This document shows positions 1-7,808 of a DNA stretch of 42,275 nt, in pieces. The stretch comes from Levilactobacillus huananensis (GTDB taxonomy: Bacteria; Bacillota; Bacilli; Lactobacillales; Lactobacillaceae). Position 1 is the stretch's first letter; the number at the start of each line of letters is the position of its first letter. The notes under the pieces are model-generated. The model made no database searches, was not told the DNA's origin, and saw nothing but the letters and a program-made list of their open reading frames with translations. The DNA lies in assembly GCF_003946145.1 (NCBI RefSeq), contig NZ_RHOC01000014.1:1-42275 (forward strand), given 5' to 3'. The position numbers were made by a program, and so were the translations under genes.

Positions 1-270
1 GCATTCACGTCAAAAGCTTTCAATAATTTAATGACTGATCACGAAGTGATCAGAAGCATGTCACGTCCAGGAACACCGTACGATAATGCGCCAATGGAGC
101 GTTGGTGGAATGAATTCAAGCTTAACTGGTTGGATAGCCACCCAATGCCAAAGACAAGGGAAGAATTAATGAAACTGATTGAGGCAGGCATTTACTACTT
201 CAACTATATTGATCGCACAGCACAAAGAAACGGCTCCACCGCGAATGAATACCGCGATGAAGCCGCTTAA
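1..270 (+). CDS. IS3-family transposase (OrfB), C-terminal part
   Basis: The open frame runs in from the window edge and stops at 268-270, so the true start is outside. The fragment (about 89 residues) contains SRPGTPYDNAPMERWWNEFK, the conserved C-terminal block of the DDE integrase core (rve) of IS3-type transposases; the E of MERWW is in the position of the catalytic glutamate. It ends with the usual YFNYIDRTAQ..NG.T..EYRD tail. The protein cuts and joins the ends of its own element. The 5' half with the two catalytic aspartates is not visible, so whether the element is intact is unknown. IS3-family assignment is firm; the subgroup is not. Confidence 0.85.
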   Translation, partial: AFTSKAFNNLMTDHEVIRSMSRPGTPYDNAPMERWWNEFKLNWLDSHPMPKTREELMKLIEAGIYYFNYIDRTAQRNGSTANEYRDEAA

Positions 271-323
271 GCAATACTAAAAATTATATTATTTCAACTG
301 TCAACTTGACAGGGACTAGTGCA
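1..323 (+). mobile_element. 3' end of an IS3-family insertion sequence
   Basis: The window opens inside an insertion sequence. It holds the last part of the transposase gene, then about 50 non-coding bases ending in CAACTTGACAGGGACTAGTG followed by CA (roughly 304-323). Read on the other strand this begins TGCACTAGTCCCTGTCAAG, the TG...CA-type end expected of an IS3-family terminal inverted repeat. The left end lies outside the window, so the repeat cannot be paired and no target duplication can be checked. The exact right boundary at 323 is inferred. Confidence 0.65.
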
Positions 324-348
324 AAATGAAGCGGTTAGCCTATTTTTG

Positions 349-2169
349 CTAGTTAAGTCTGGTGACTAATTTAGGATTACTGGTAATATAGCCACCGGTG
401 ACACGATAACGAAGATGACCTGACACAGACGTACTGGTTCCATGTGAATAGTCATAACCGATTATCTTAAGAGTCTGGTGATGCTTACCGATATAGTGAT
501 GGTTTCGCGTGGTTAAATTGGCATTGGTGTAGCGATTCATCCCTGACTTAACTCGAACTTGAGCGGGTATCGTGACTTTACCCGTTGTTATGAGACGCTT
601 ATTGGCGGTGATGTAATGGCCATTGGCTAAACGAAAACGAGTCACATGGCCAGAAGTGACTACAGCTTTCACGTTTAGTATGGTTCCTTGTGAGTAGGAA
701 ACTTGTTTATGGTCTAGGGTCGCATTGTTGTAGCCATTGATACCATTGCGTGCAATAACGGTAATCTTTTTTGGAGCAACTTGATCATAAGTTGCGGTGA
801 CATAAGCGGGCTTAGCCGTGATATAACCCTTTTTCCCGTAAGTCATAGATCTACGATTGGTGTCACGAACGCGGTAGCGTGGATTACCGTTGACGGAAGT
901 TGCGGTCCCCAGAATGGTGAATGTTGGTTGTTTCATCTGTGGTTTTTTGACGAACCAGTGGGATCGAGATCCAGCGGTGAAGTTAGGCGTTCGGTAAAAG
1001 CCAATCTTGTGAGTAGCAATGACATAGTAAGGGGCCAGATTGATTGTCGGGGGTGTGACTGGATTGACGGCTGTCGTTGGAAAAGCCGGTGCGATTATCG
1101 GTTTATCTGGTTTCCAAACGTAGGTTTCATTTCCAGGAATGTTGGCATTGTCGTTGGTGTAATGGTAAACTAGCGATTTTTCGTCAACGGATGATGAGTA
1201 AGTCTCCCCTAAGGGATTGTAGTTCAGATATCTTTGAGTGGGATCGTTGTTGACGAAGTTAACTTGGCCGTTTCCGACGGCTTGCCATTGCTGAGAAGTA
1301 AACGTTGACTGATCGGTAGGGGTCATGTCTGGACTAAGACCGACAGTTAGTAGCAGGTATTGGGCGGTGGTTAAATGAACTTTGGGGCTTAGCGTCAGAT
1401 TTTGCAAATGCTGATCACCCAAAAATAAGTCGGTAGTTTTTGCATCATAAGAAGCCATATTTGCGAGGTTGATGGTACGAATCGACGTGTCATTTATAAA
1501 AAGTTGATAGATGCTTGAGACGTTGTGAGTATCGAGTTGAGAAAGATCGGCCGACAATAAGGCAGAGTCTCCCGAAAACATGTCAGACATATCCCGTGGG
1601 CTAGTGGTAGCCGTAACCGCGAACTTAGGAGACGTAAAGGTAACGAGACTTGTGTCGTTGGCAAACATAAAGGCCATCCCGCGATAATAGCCCTCCTTTG
1701 TTGCAACATTGGCTGTCTGTAGGTAGTCGAGACCAACGAAGTGTGTGACCGCTGTTAAGTTAGCAAACAAGTAGTCCAGATCGGCACCTTCGTATGTGGG
1801 ATTAGCCAGGTCGTTAGGCGTTCCATCCCATATCGGGGCTGTTAATTTAACTGTTTTAATTTGTGGGGCTAGGTCCTGAATCGTCAGAGTGGTACCTGTA
1901 GGTTTAATGTCGGTTGAATTGACTAGAGACATCAGTAGCTGTCCATTTTGTGGGTGGTTGGTATCGGGTGTCCCCATGACACCGCCACTTAGGGTGAGGA
2001 GCCCCTCTTTTAAGGTCCAAGTGACTGGCTTGCGAGTTGTATCGCTGACAGACATCGTTCCTGAGTAATTTGTAGAAGCGCTTACATTGCGGGGCATGCT
2101 CACTAGACCTAAACCGAGGATGCCAATGATGATACTTAAAACGACGGGCATTTTAAAATTTATTTCCAT
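349..2169 (-). CDS. Secreted surface protein with DUF285/BspA-like region and C-terminal DUF5776-like repeats
   Basis: A predicted 606-residue exported protein. The ATG at 2169 is chosen because it has GAAGG about eight bases upstream and is followed at once by a hydrophobic signal segment (MPVVLSIIIGILGLGLVSMP) and an ASAS-type cleavage region; an upstream ATG at 2223 would add 18 non-conserved residues. Residues about 120-270 carry DUF285/BspA-like leucine-rich units (for example MSDMFSGDSALLSADLSQLD and LFINDTSIRTINLANM), typical of lactobacillar surface proteins. From about residue 400 there are three or so tyrosine/arginine-rich units (IGFYRTPNFTAGSR, RYRVRDTNRRSMTYGKKGYI, LRYRVTGGYIT) resembling DUF5776, a putative wall-binding repeat. 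No LPXTG anchor is present, so non-covalent attachment through the repeats is likely. A role in adhesion is inferred only from the family. Confidence 0.75.
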   Translation of the reverse strand: MEINFKMPVVLSIIIGILGLGLVSMPRNVSASTNYSGTMSVSDTTRKPVTWTLKEGLLTLSGGVMGTPDTNHPQNGQLLMSLVNSTDIKPTGTTLTIQDLAPQIKTVKLTAPIWDGTPNDLANPTYEGADLDYLFANLTAVTHFVGLDYLQTANVATKEGYYRGMAFMFANDTSLVTFTSPKFAVTATTSPRDMSDMFSGDSALLSADLSQLDTHNVSSIYQLFINDTSIRTINLANMASYDAKTTDLFLGDQHLQNLTLSPKVHLTTAQYLLLTVGLSPDMTPTDQSTFTSQQWQAVGNGQVNFVNNDPTQRYLNYNPLGETYSSSVDEKSLVYHYTNDNANIPGNETYVWKPDKPIIAPAFPTTAVNPVTPPTINLAPYYVIATHKIGFYRTPNFTAGSRSHWFVKKPQMKQPTFTILGTATSVNGNPRYRVRDTNRRSMTYGKKGYITAKPAYVTATYDQVAPKKITVIARNGINGYNNATLDHKQVSYSQGTILNVKAVVTSGHVTRFRLANGHYITANKRLITTGKVTIPAQVRVKSGMNRYTNANLTTRNHHYIGKHHQTLKIIGYDYSHGTSTSVSGHLRYRVTGGYITSNPKLVTRLN

Positions 2170-2341
2170 AAAAAGACCTTCAATCTGATGGGATAGTAAG
2201 GCAGCATATGTCGTCAAGAACACTTACGGCTTCATCCTAACACTTGATTTACAGCGGGTCTAGATATTGATACATTCTTCACAAAGTGCAATTTGGAGGC
2301 GAGGTCATGGCAGATATAAATGGGTTTCTGTGTAGACTGGT

Positions 2342-2377
2342 AAAAATAAAAAGACGATCACCATTTGGCAATCATCT
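2342..2377 (-). terminator. Rho-independent terminator of the broken MFS gene
   Basis: On the minus strand AGATGATTGCC and GGTGATCGTCT pair around an AAAT loop (with G-U pairs), followed directly by a run of T interrupted by A. It lies 19 bases past the stop of the disrupted transporter. Confidence 0.75.
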
Positions 2378-2395
2378 CTGTGAGGTGTCTTGAAG

Positions 2396-3452
2396 CTAAA
2401 GCTCCGGATATTGTTTTTCTTGATAAGTGACCAGTCCCAGTGCTCCCGCGGAACAAATGAAGAGCATGGCCGCCATAGCTGCGTAGGATTGACCGGACAG
2501 TCCAACCAATGGGGATGCGAGACCACCACAGGCGTTCTGCGCTAGGCCAATCACGGCAGAGGCCCCACCGGCATTGCTGGTGGCACGGTCCATGATGAGC
2601 GTTACCGTGAGTGTCAGGAGTGCCCCAATAAGGACCACTAGAATCAGGATGAAGATGCTGACCACCCAGACGTTGGCTGGGAACAGTAAGGTCCCCACTA
2701 ATAGGGCACTGAATCCAGCGGCAAGTGAGAGGAAGAGCGTCACCTGTTGGCGATTGGTGAAGCGCTTGGCCAGGTGCCCTGGCAGGTTACTGCCAACGAC
2801 GATTCCCAGGCCGTTAAAGGCATACAGGAGACTAAACATTTGTGGTGCCATGCCAAATCCCGTTTGAAAGACGAATGTCGAGGCCGAGATGTAACTGAAG
2901 AGGGCACCATAGACCAGCCCGGTTGCGAGAATCAGAGGCCAGAAGGCGGGTTTGACCACGAGCTGGGCCATCGATGTCAACGAGGCATGGAAACCGCCAG
3001 TCTGTCGCTGGTCGACTGGCAGCGATTCCTTGAGTCCTAAGGCGACAGCCAGGGCAATGATCCAGCCAATCGCGGCAAGTAATATGAAGATAGCCTGCCA
3101 GTCCCTGAATGAAACGGAGGATAATAAGTAACGTAATCGATTGGATAAAGGCCATAGTCAGAGAAACTAGGCCGAAGATAATGAAGCCCGCGATGAGCGG
3201 GCGACGTCGCCCATACTGGTCCGATAAGGGGCCGGCAATCAATTGGCCCAGAGCCAGACCAATCAGGCAGGCAGTGATGCTGAGCTGCATGAGAGAGGCA
3301 CTGGTACCGAATTGGGTGCGCATCTGGGGCAGGGCCGGCAGATAGAGGTCAATAGCCAACGGGCCGGTCGCACTGACCGTCCCCAAGAGGAGAGTCAGCC
3401 AGAGTTGGCGGCGCCGAGTAAGAGTAGGATTCAAATAAGTCAGCCCTTTCAT
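2396..3452 (-). pseudogene. Bcr/CflA-family MFS drug-efflux transporter, disrupted by an internal frameshifting deletion
   Basis: Two reading frames together encode most of a 12-TM Bcr/CflA-type multidrug transporter. The N-terminal frame (from 3452) has the family's SATGPLAIDLYLPALP and motif A (GPLSDQYGRRRPLI) and is recognisable up to FIQGLAG at about 3093. The C-terminal frame resumes immediately with DWQAIFILLAAIG and continues to the stop at 2396. The 45-50 residues that normally lie between these blocks (TM4/TM5) are missing and the frame shifts by one. The junction is GGACTGGCAGGC (3093-3104), which encodes GLAG in one frame and DWQA in the other, so deletion between two short direct repeats is the simplest explanation. 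The truncated halves are unlikely to form a working pump. Start is uncertain: ATG at 3452 has no clear ribosome site, and a TTG near 3434 follows AAAGGG. Confidence 0.85.
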
Positions 3453-3703
3453 ATAGTCGTGGTTCGTATGTAAGTTGACACGTATGCTTCATTATTGACG
3501 GAAATTCGGGAATTTGCAAGGTGGTTCTTACGGTCAGTTGGCAATTCCGTATCAAATGGATTAAATTCGCGGAAAGCGAGGGTATTTTTTCCGTGTAAAT
3601 GGTAAGATTAGAAGCGACCGCTAAACTGGGGAATGGGACAAATTCCCGGGGTGGTGTATGATAATAACAAATATAAACTAGTTGAGAAATAAGGAGTGCC
3701 AGT

Positions 3704-4288
3704 ATGAAAGTCTTAAAGGAAGTTGCCAGTTGGCTCATTCCCGTCATTATTGGGTTAGCTATTGCTGGAGCGTTAAAAGCATTTGTCTTTACCCGTGTTA
3801 GGGTAGATGGACCGTCAATGGAGCCTAACCTGAATAACAACGAAAAAGTCTTTGCTTTGAAGCAATCCAAGGTCAAACACCTAAGTGTTATCGTTTTCGA
3901 TGCCCATGGTGAAGATCCTTCGGCCAAGGTCAAGACCAACTATGTCAAGCGGGTCATTGGTTTACCTGGTGACAAAGTTAGCAGTAAGAATGGGTACATC
4001 TACGTCAACAACAAGAAGATTAAACAGTCCTTTATCAGCGATAGTGAACGGACTGCTGGCACTGGAAATTGGACGCTGGCTAGCTTGCAGAAGACCTATC
4101 ATTGGGGCAACGGGACCACGGTTGTACCTAAGGGCAAGTATTTTGTCTTAGGGGATCACCGGAGTGTTTCCAACGATTCTCGTTACTGGGGATTTGTGAA
4201 CAAGGATAAGGTCTTAGGTGTGGTCAAGGTGCCGGTCTGGGCATCTAATAAGACGAAACGAGCCAATGTGAATTCACTGGCCTACTAA
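3704..4288 (+). CDS. lepB: Signal peptidase I
   Basis: Type I signal peptidase (194 residues), which removes signal peptides from exported proteins at the outer face of the membrane. One N-terminal membrane anchor (about residues 10-29) is followed by box B with the nucleophile Ser38 (VDGPSMEPNL) and box D with the general base Lys82 (NYVKRVIGLPGD); box E is present as GKYFVLGDHRSVSNDSRYWG. The short size and single TM fit the Gram-positive SipS/SipT type. AAGGAG lies nine bases before the ATG. A TATGATAAT element at 3657-3665 could be its -10, and a GGGAAT...ATTCCC inverted repeat (3628-3647) sits just upstream. It is a single-gene unit closed by a strong terminator. Confidence 0.95.
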   Translation: MKVLKEVASWLIPVIIGLAIAGALKAFVFTRVRVDGPSMEPNLNNNEKVFALKQSKVKHLSVIVFDAHGEDPSAKVKTNYVKRVIGLPGDKVSSKNGYIYVNNKKIKQSFISDSERTAGTGNWTLASLQKTYHWGNGTTVVPKGKYFVLGDHRSVSNDSRYWGFVNKDKVLGVVKVPVWASNKTKRANVNSLAY

Positions 4289-4300
4289 ATATAACAGGAT

Positions 4301-4329
4301 GGCGTTCGGAAGATTCCGAACGCCTTTTT
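4301..4329 (+). terminator. Rho-independent terminator after lepB
   Basis: GGCGTTCGGA and TCCGAACGCC form a perfect 10-bp stem around an AGAT-like loop, followed by TTTTTG. It begins 12 bases after the lepB stop. Confidence 0.92.
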
Positions 4330-4370
4330 GTTTCGCCACTTGACGCGACTTTTCAATGGGGCCCTGATCG

Positions 4371-4390
4371 GCCGAACAGAGCCGAACAGA
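4371..4390. repeat. Tandem 10-bp duplication in the lepB-marR gap
   Basis: GCCGAACAGA occurs twice head to tail. The surrounding 4330-4525 stretch holds no convincing gene; it probably contains the promoter of the MarR gene, but no canonical -35/-10 pair stands out. Confidence 0.6.
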
Positions 4391-4525
4391 TTGGGCCGTT
4401 TGGTCGCAGATTCAGCATAATTTTCAGGCGAAATCGACGGGGATGGTGCCTCATTTAGCGGCTTGACTTTTAAGCACATTTAGAATATGCTTGCGCACGT
4501 AATTAGAGAGAGGGAGGTGGTGGCG

Positions 4526-4981
4526 ATGGCTACCACGGGAAAGGATTCGGATATTATTAAGTGGTTGTCGATTGCCAACCGCTATACGAGAATCGCACTG
4601 GACCGATGTTTACAGTCGTATCGCTTAAATGCCAGTCTGTATTATTATATTCTGAGATTGCACGAACAACCTCGTCTGACGCAGGATAAGTTGATCAGCA
4701 TGACTTACCTGAATCCCAGTAATGTGACGCGGGCTGTCAACCAGTTAGTCAGCCTGGGCTACGTTCGTAAGCGGCAGTCCAAGGCAGATAAGCGGGTCTA
4801 CGAGTTGTCACTGACCAAACGAGGGGAACGCATTTACCCCGATATTTTACGTTTACGGCAGACGGTTGCCGATGACCTGTTGGCCCAGTTTCCAGGGGAT
4901 CGGCACGACGAGTTGGTCGCAGCCGTTCGTCAATTGGCCTTGCAGGCCGTAGATAATGAAGCGGTAACGGATCAAAATTAA
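4526..4981 (+). CDS. MarR-family winged-helix transcriptional regulator
   Basis: A 151-residue regulator of the MarR family. The recognition region is visible as LTQDKLISMTYLNPSNVTRA followed by the wing (VNQLVSLGYVRKRQSKADKRVYELSLTKRGE), flanked by helices that form the dimer interface. The ATG at 4526 is preferred over an ATG at 4487 because GGGAGG (4512-4517) lies eight bases upstream and homologous proteins start close to this point. MarR proteins usually repress a neighbouring gene and respond to phenolic or oxidising compounds. Here the gene stands alone between two terminators, with no divergently paired transporter, so the target cannot be read from context. Autoregulation is possible. 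Confidence 0.88.
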   Translation: MATTGKDSDIIKWLSIANRYTRIALDRCLQSYRLNASLYYYILRLHEQPRLTQDKLISMTYLNPSNVTRAVNQLVSLGYVRKRQSKADKRVYELSLTKRGERIYPDILRLRQTVADDLLAQFPGDRHDELVAAVRQLALQAVDNEAVTDQN

Positions 4982-4991
4982 GTTGTGGTGG

Positions 4992-5023
4992 AGAGACCAG
5001 GACAACTGTCCTGGTCTCTTTTT
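4992..5023 (+). terminator. Rho-independent terminator after marR-like gene
   Basis: AGAGACCAGGAC and GTCCTGGTCTCT form a perfect 12-bp stem with an AACT loop, followed by a T run. Confidence 0.92.
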
Positions 5024-5166
5024 GGTCTCTGAAATTATCGTATTGAAACGTGGGAAACAGGCCGTGCTGCTCACCCCCAATAGCCAAACAAACGCAAATC
5101 AGGATTATCCGATGACTAACGTTAAGGCGCGCTGACTAGTCGTTTACGCTTAAAGAAAACTCCTCG

Positions 5167-5195
5167 TTGCGTCCACTATCGGAAAGCGTTAGAAT
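5167..5195 (+). promoter_or_regulatory. Promoter of pepC
   Basis: TTGCGT (5167-5172) and TAGAAT (5190-5195) are separated by 17 bases, a good sigma-A match. Transcription would start near 5202 and include the palindrome at 5221-5238. Confidence 0.6.
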
Positions 5196-5220
5196 GAATT
5201 CATGCTTTATTATGAGATTT

Positions 5221-5238
5221 TCATGAGATTTCTCATGA
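5221..5238. promoter_or_regulatory. 18-bp perfect palindrome between the pepC promoter and ribosome site
   Basis: TCATGAGA-TT-TCTCATGA is a perfect inverted repeat, preceded by a further direct copy of ATGAGATTT at 5212-5220. It lies just downstream of the predicted transcription start and about five bases before the GGAGAGAGGAG ribosome site. It could be an operator for a dimeric repressor, or an RNA hairpin with too tight a loop to be stable. The binding protein is not known from the sequence. Confidence 0.55.
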
Positions 5239-5260
5239 AATAGGAGAGAGGAGTTATTTT

Positions 5261-6592
5261 ATGCCAGAAACGCAAACGAATTATCCTTTAACAGTGGCTG
5301 AAATTGCGGCCCTACATGCCGATTTACAGACGCAACCCGCGCACGAGGTCATTGGGCGCGCCGTCATTAAAAACGGGGTCTTAGCGGCGGCCGAGGATCC
5401 ACAGGCTGTCACGCGATTGAACCGAACCTTTTCCGTTGAACTCGATACCGGGAAAGTCGCCAACCAGAAACATTCTGGCCGTTGCTGGCTCTTCTCCGTG
5501 TTAAACACGATTCGCCATCAATTCGCGGCACAATACAACGTGAAAGATTTCGAGTTATCCCAGAGTTACCTCTTCTTCTGGGACAAAGTCGAACGGGCTA
5601 ACATGTTCTATGCCAACATTTTAAAAACGGCTGATCGGCCTCTTGATGACCGGGAAGTGGCTTACTACCTGAGCCGTCCCGACGATGATGGTGGCCAATG
5701 GGCCATGGGTGCGGCATTGGTTCAAAAGTATGGGGTGGTGCCAACCAGCGTTATGCCCGAATCCTTCAGTGCTAACAACACTACGGCTTTCGCGGCAGCC
5801 TTAAACTTAAAGCTCCGCAAAGATGCCTTACATCTTCGTCAGTTAGTTGCTGACGGTGCCAGCGAGGCTGACATTGCGGCAGTGCGTCAGGCGGCCTTGA
5901 AAGAGGTTTACCGGATGGCAGCCTATGCCTTTGGCGAACCACCAACCACCTTTGACTTGGAATACAAGGACGATAAGCAAGGCTACCACCGAGTAGCAGG
6001 CCTGACGCCCAAGGACTTCTTCGACCAGTACTTTGACGTTGACTTAGATGACTACGTAGTGCTGTCCAACTCACCAGACAAGCCATTTGACCACTTTTAC
6101 AGCCTGCCTAGCCAGGACAACGTGGTTGGCGGAAAACACATTACCTTCCTCAATGAACCGATGGACGTGTTGAAGAAAGCTGCTAGCGCGCAACTCCAAG
6201 CCGGAGAGGCTGTGTGGTTTGGAAACGATGTTCTGCAACAGATGAGTCGGGAACGCGGCTTTCTTGATAGCCGTCTTTACCGGACAGCAGAACTCTTTGG
6301 CGTTGACCTTAGCTTGAGTAAAGCTGACCGCCTTGCAACTCATGAGGCTGAGGTGACCCACGCTATGACCTTGACGGGCGTTGATCTCGTTAATGATGAT
6401 TCAACTCGCTGGAAGGTTGAGAATAGCTGGGGTGAGAAGAATGGCGACAAGGGTTACTTTGTTATGACTGACGAGTGGATGGATGACTTTGTCTATGAGG
6501 TCGTCGTGCACAAACGATTCCTGACCACTGCGCAACAGGCTTTGTTGCACACAACGCCAGAGATCTTGCCCGCTTGGGATTCCTTACAATAA
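5261..6592 (+). CDS. pepC: Aminopeptidase C (bleomycin hydrolase family, peptidase C1B)
   Basis: A 443-residue cytosolic thiol aminopeptidase, the usual length for PepC, which trims N-terminal residues from peptides taken up during proteolytic growth. The catalytic cysteine is Cys75 in NQKHSGRCWLFSVLN. The histidine is in EVTHAMTLTGVDL and the asparagine in WKVENSWGEKNGDKGYF near the C terminus. The protein ends in ILPAWDSLQ, resembling the C-terminal arm that lines the active site of the hexamer. GGAGAGAGGAG precedes the ATG. Upstream lies a good promoter and an 18-bp palindrome, so expression may be controlled by a repressor. It is monocistronic, with a strong terminator behind it. Confidence 0.96.
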   Translation: MPETQTNYPLTVAEIAALHADLQTQPAHEVIGRAVIKNGVLAAAEDPQAVTRLNRTFSVELDTGKVANQKHSGRCWLFSVLNTIRHQFAAQYNVKDFELSQSYLFFWDKVERANMFYANILKTADRPLDDREVAYYLSRPDDDGGQWAMGAALVQKYGVVPTSVMPESFSANNTTAFAAALNLKLRKDALHLRQLVADGASEADIAAVRQAALKEVYRMAAYAFGEPPTTFDLEYKDDKQGYHRVAGLTPKDFFDQYFDVDLDDYVVLSNSPDKPFDHFYSLPSQDNVVGGKHITFLNEPMDVLKKAASAQLQAGEAVWFGNDVLQQMSRERGFLDSRLYRTAELFGVDLSLSKADRLATHEAEVTHAMTLTGVDLVNDDSTRWKVENSWGEKNGDKGYFVMTDEWMDDFVYEVVVHKRFLTTAQQALLHTTPEILPAWDSLQ

Positions 6593-6598
6593 TAAATT

Positions 6599-6637
6599 AA
6601 GCGATAGCTGCCGAGTAGTCGGTAGCTATCGCTTTTT
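6599..6637 (+). terminator. Rho-independent terminator after pepC
   Basis: AAGCGATAGCTGCCGA pairs with TCGGTAGCTATCGCTT (one G-U pair) around a short loop, followed by TTTTT. It may also serve the convergent small gene that ends at 6642. Confidence 0.92.
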
Positions 6638-6641
6638 AGGT

Positions 6642-6947
6642 TTAACCGTTGTGATGGAATGGCCGGCGAAGTGCCAATGGTCGAGGACGGCCGTCGGCAT
6701 GGTGGCCGGGACGTAGCTGGTTAAGTTGCTCCAGCTGGAGTTGTTTCGTGTGTTCCCGTTCGATTTGGAGTTGCTTCTTGAGTTGACGATTCTTCCAATA
6801 ACCGTGAATAATTACCGTGGCGGGCAGAACTTCCATGAACAGGGTCGCGGGAATTAGCCAAGGATTCTCAATCACGAGGGTTTTCATAGCGTCGTGGTGA
6901 GTGGCCAGTGGTTCGGCGACATCTGTTATCAGTTTATGCTTTAACAT
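6642..6947 (-). CDS. Small hypothetical membrane-associated protein with coiled-coil segment
   Basis: About 101 residues with no recognised domain. A hydrophobic stretch (PWLIPATLFMEVLPATVIIHGYW, roughly residues 29-51) could be one membrane segment. It is followed by a charged, glutamine/leucine-rich helix (NRQLKKQLQIEREHTKQLQL) that looks like a short coiled coil, and a basic histidine/arginine-rich tail. AAGGAG at 6959-6964 lies 11 bases from the ATG at 6947 and five from a TTG at 6953, so either could be the start. The parS site lies just upstream. Small single-TM proteins of this kind are common in lactobacilli; the function is unknown. Confidence 0.6.
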   Translation of the reverse strand: MLKHKLITDVAEPLATHHDAMKTLVIENPWLIPATLFMEVLPATVIIHGYWKNRQLKKQLQIEREHTKQLQLEQLNQLRPGHHADGRPRPLALRRPFHHNG

Positions 6948-7005
6948 CAGCAATCACACTCCTTTGACTCATCATAACCCAAAGGGGCGGCCCTGTCAGC
7001 CAACC

Positions 7006-7021
7006 TGTTCCACGTGAAACA
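7006..7021. promoter_or_regulatory. parS chromosome-segregation site (ParB/Spo0J binding site)
   Basis: TGTTCCACGTGAAACA matches the Bacillus-type parS consensus TGTTNCACGTGAAACA at all 16 positions. ParB (Spo0J) loads here and spreads to organise the origin region and recruit SMC condensin. parS sites cluster near oriC in Firmicutes, which agrees with the rRNA operon at the other end of the window. The site lies between two minus-strand small genes, outside coding sequence. Confidence 0.9.
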
Positions 7022-7024
7022 TCA

Positions 7025-7192
7025 CTAGCGTCGGTGCCAATAGCTTAATAGGTGCAGAATGCTGAGAACAGCGGCAATTCCTAGCACGATCGTTTCCAAC
7101 ATGGGGATGATTCCCAAGTGGCGATAGTATTCATAAGCGAGGATGCTTCCCGTAACCAGTACGCCACCAATCCAGGCCAGTAGTTTTTGCAT
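7025..7192 (-). CDS. Small membrane protein, 55 residues
   Basis: Reads MQKLLAWIGGVLVTGSILAY followed by EYYRHLGIIP, a second hydrophobic stretch (METIVLGIAAVLSILHLL allowing for the exact start) and a basic end (SYWHRR). This gives two probable membrane segments joined by a short polar loop. AGGAGGTG lies ten to twelve bases upstream of the ATG. The stop at 7025 is four bases from parS. No family is recognised. Its reality rests on the good ribosome site, the uninterrupted hydrophobic design and its position between a terminator and the next gene. Confidence 0.6.
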   Translation of the reverse strand: MQKLLAWIGGVLVTGSILAYEYYRHLGIIPMLETIVLGIAAVLSILHLLSYWHRR

Positions 7193-7224
7193 CTTAATGG
7201 GGCACCTCCTACGATCTTAGTCAC

Positions 7225-7251
7225 GAAAAAAGCCCGGAAACTTCCCGGGCT
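7225..7251 (-). terminator. Rho-independent terminator after the lipoprotein gene
   Basis: On the minus strand GCCCGGGA and TTCCGGGC pair around a short loop and are followed by TTTTTT. It lies 14 bases past the stop of the lipoprotein gene at 7266. Confidence 0.9.
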
Positions 7252-7265
7252 CAACAATTCGGTGG

Positions 7266-7808
7266 TTATTCAGCAACCTTAACCAGCACAGCCTTCGTCA
7301 CGTCTTCATCGACGTCGCGTGCGATGTGATAGCCGGCAACTTTCAAATGAGTGGCTTTGTTCTTGCCTGTCAGAGTCGTCTTAACCGTAAATTTCTGGGT
7401 CATCGGAATATCCGATAACTTCCCCTTAAAGGAGATTTCAGTTTGCTTGCCCTTCGTCTTAAACGTCGTGGTCAACGTGCCTTCCTTATTGAGTGCATTG
7501 GCCTTCTTAGCTGCACTGAAAGTCTTGTAGAACTTATTCACGTTGTAGACGGTAACCTTTCCGTCCTTATTAAACTTGTAGGCTTCCAGGCCGGAATTAC
7601 TTTTAGCGTTGACCGAACCGGTTACGTACCAAAGTTGTTTGGACTGCGTCAGAGTGGACTTCACGTCAGCTTTTTTTGTCGTCTTATTTTTAAAGCTTGC
7701 TTGTTGGGTGTTACCTGAGTCACTACTCTTACTGCTGCATCCTGCTAGGCCAATGGTCAGGATCGCCAATAAACCTAAGGTAGCAGCGAACATCCGAGAC
7801 TTCTTCAT
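7266..7808 (-). CDS. Hypothetical lipoprotein
   Basis: A 180-residue exported protein. It starts MKKSRMFAATLGLLAILTIG and has the lipobox LAGC, so it should be lipidated on Cys24 by Lgt, cleaved by signal peptidase II and held on the outer face of the membrane. A serine/threonine-rich linker follows, then a lysine-rich beta-type domain (residues about 55-180) with no motif I recognise. It resembles the small DUF-type lipoproteins common in lactobacilli. The GAGGTGATTGG stretch upstream of the ATG is a reasonable ribosome site. It is monocistronic, with its own terminator. Function unknown. Confidence 0.8.
   Translation of the reverse strand: MKKSRMFAATLGLLAILTIGLAGCSSKSSDSGNTQQASFKNKTTKKADVKSTLTQSKQLWYVTGSVNAKSNSGLEAYKFNKDGKVTVYNVNKFYKTFSAAKKANALNKEGTLTTTFKTKGKQTEISFKGKLSDIPMTQKFTVKTTLTGKNKATHLKVAGYHIARDVDEDVTKAVLVKVAE

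Noticed and set aside
781-1173. Plus-strand 130-residue frame
   Set aside because: It lies fully antisense to the surface-protein gene and has no ribosome site or recognisable domain.
3640-3652. Noc nucleoid-occlusion site (ATTTCCCGGGAAAT)
   Set aside because: Only the TTCCCGGG core matches; the outer bases do not.
3349-3939. Minus-strand 196-residue frame
   Set aside because: It overlaps the lepB promoter and gene and the MFS start, with no family resemblance; a shadow frame.
4285-4479. Minus-strand 64-residue frame
   Set aside because: It runs through the lepB terminator and the tandem repeat; no ribosome site or homology.
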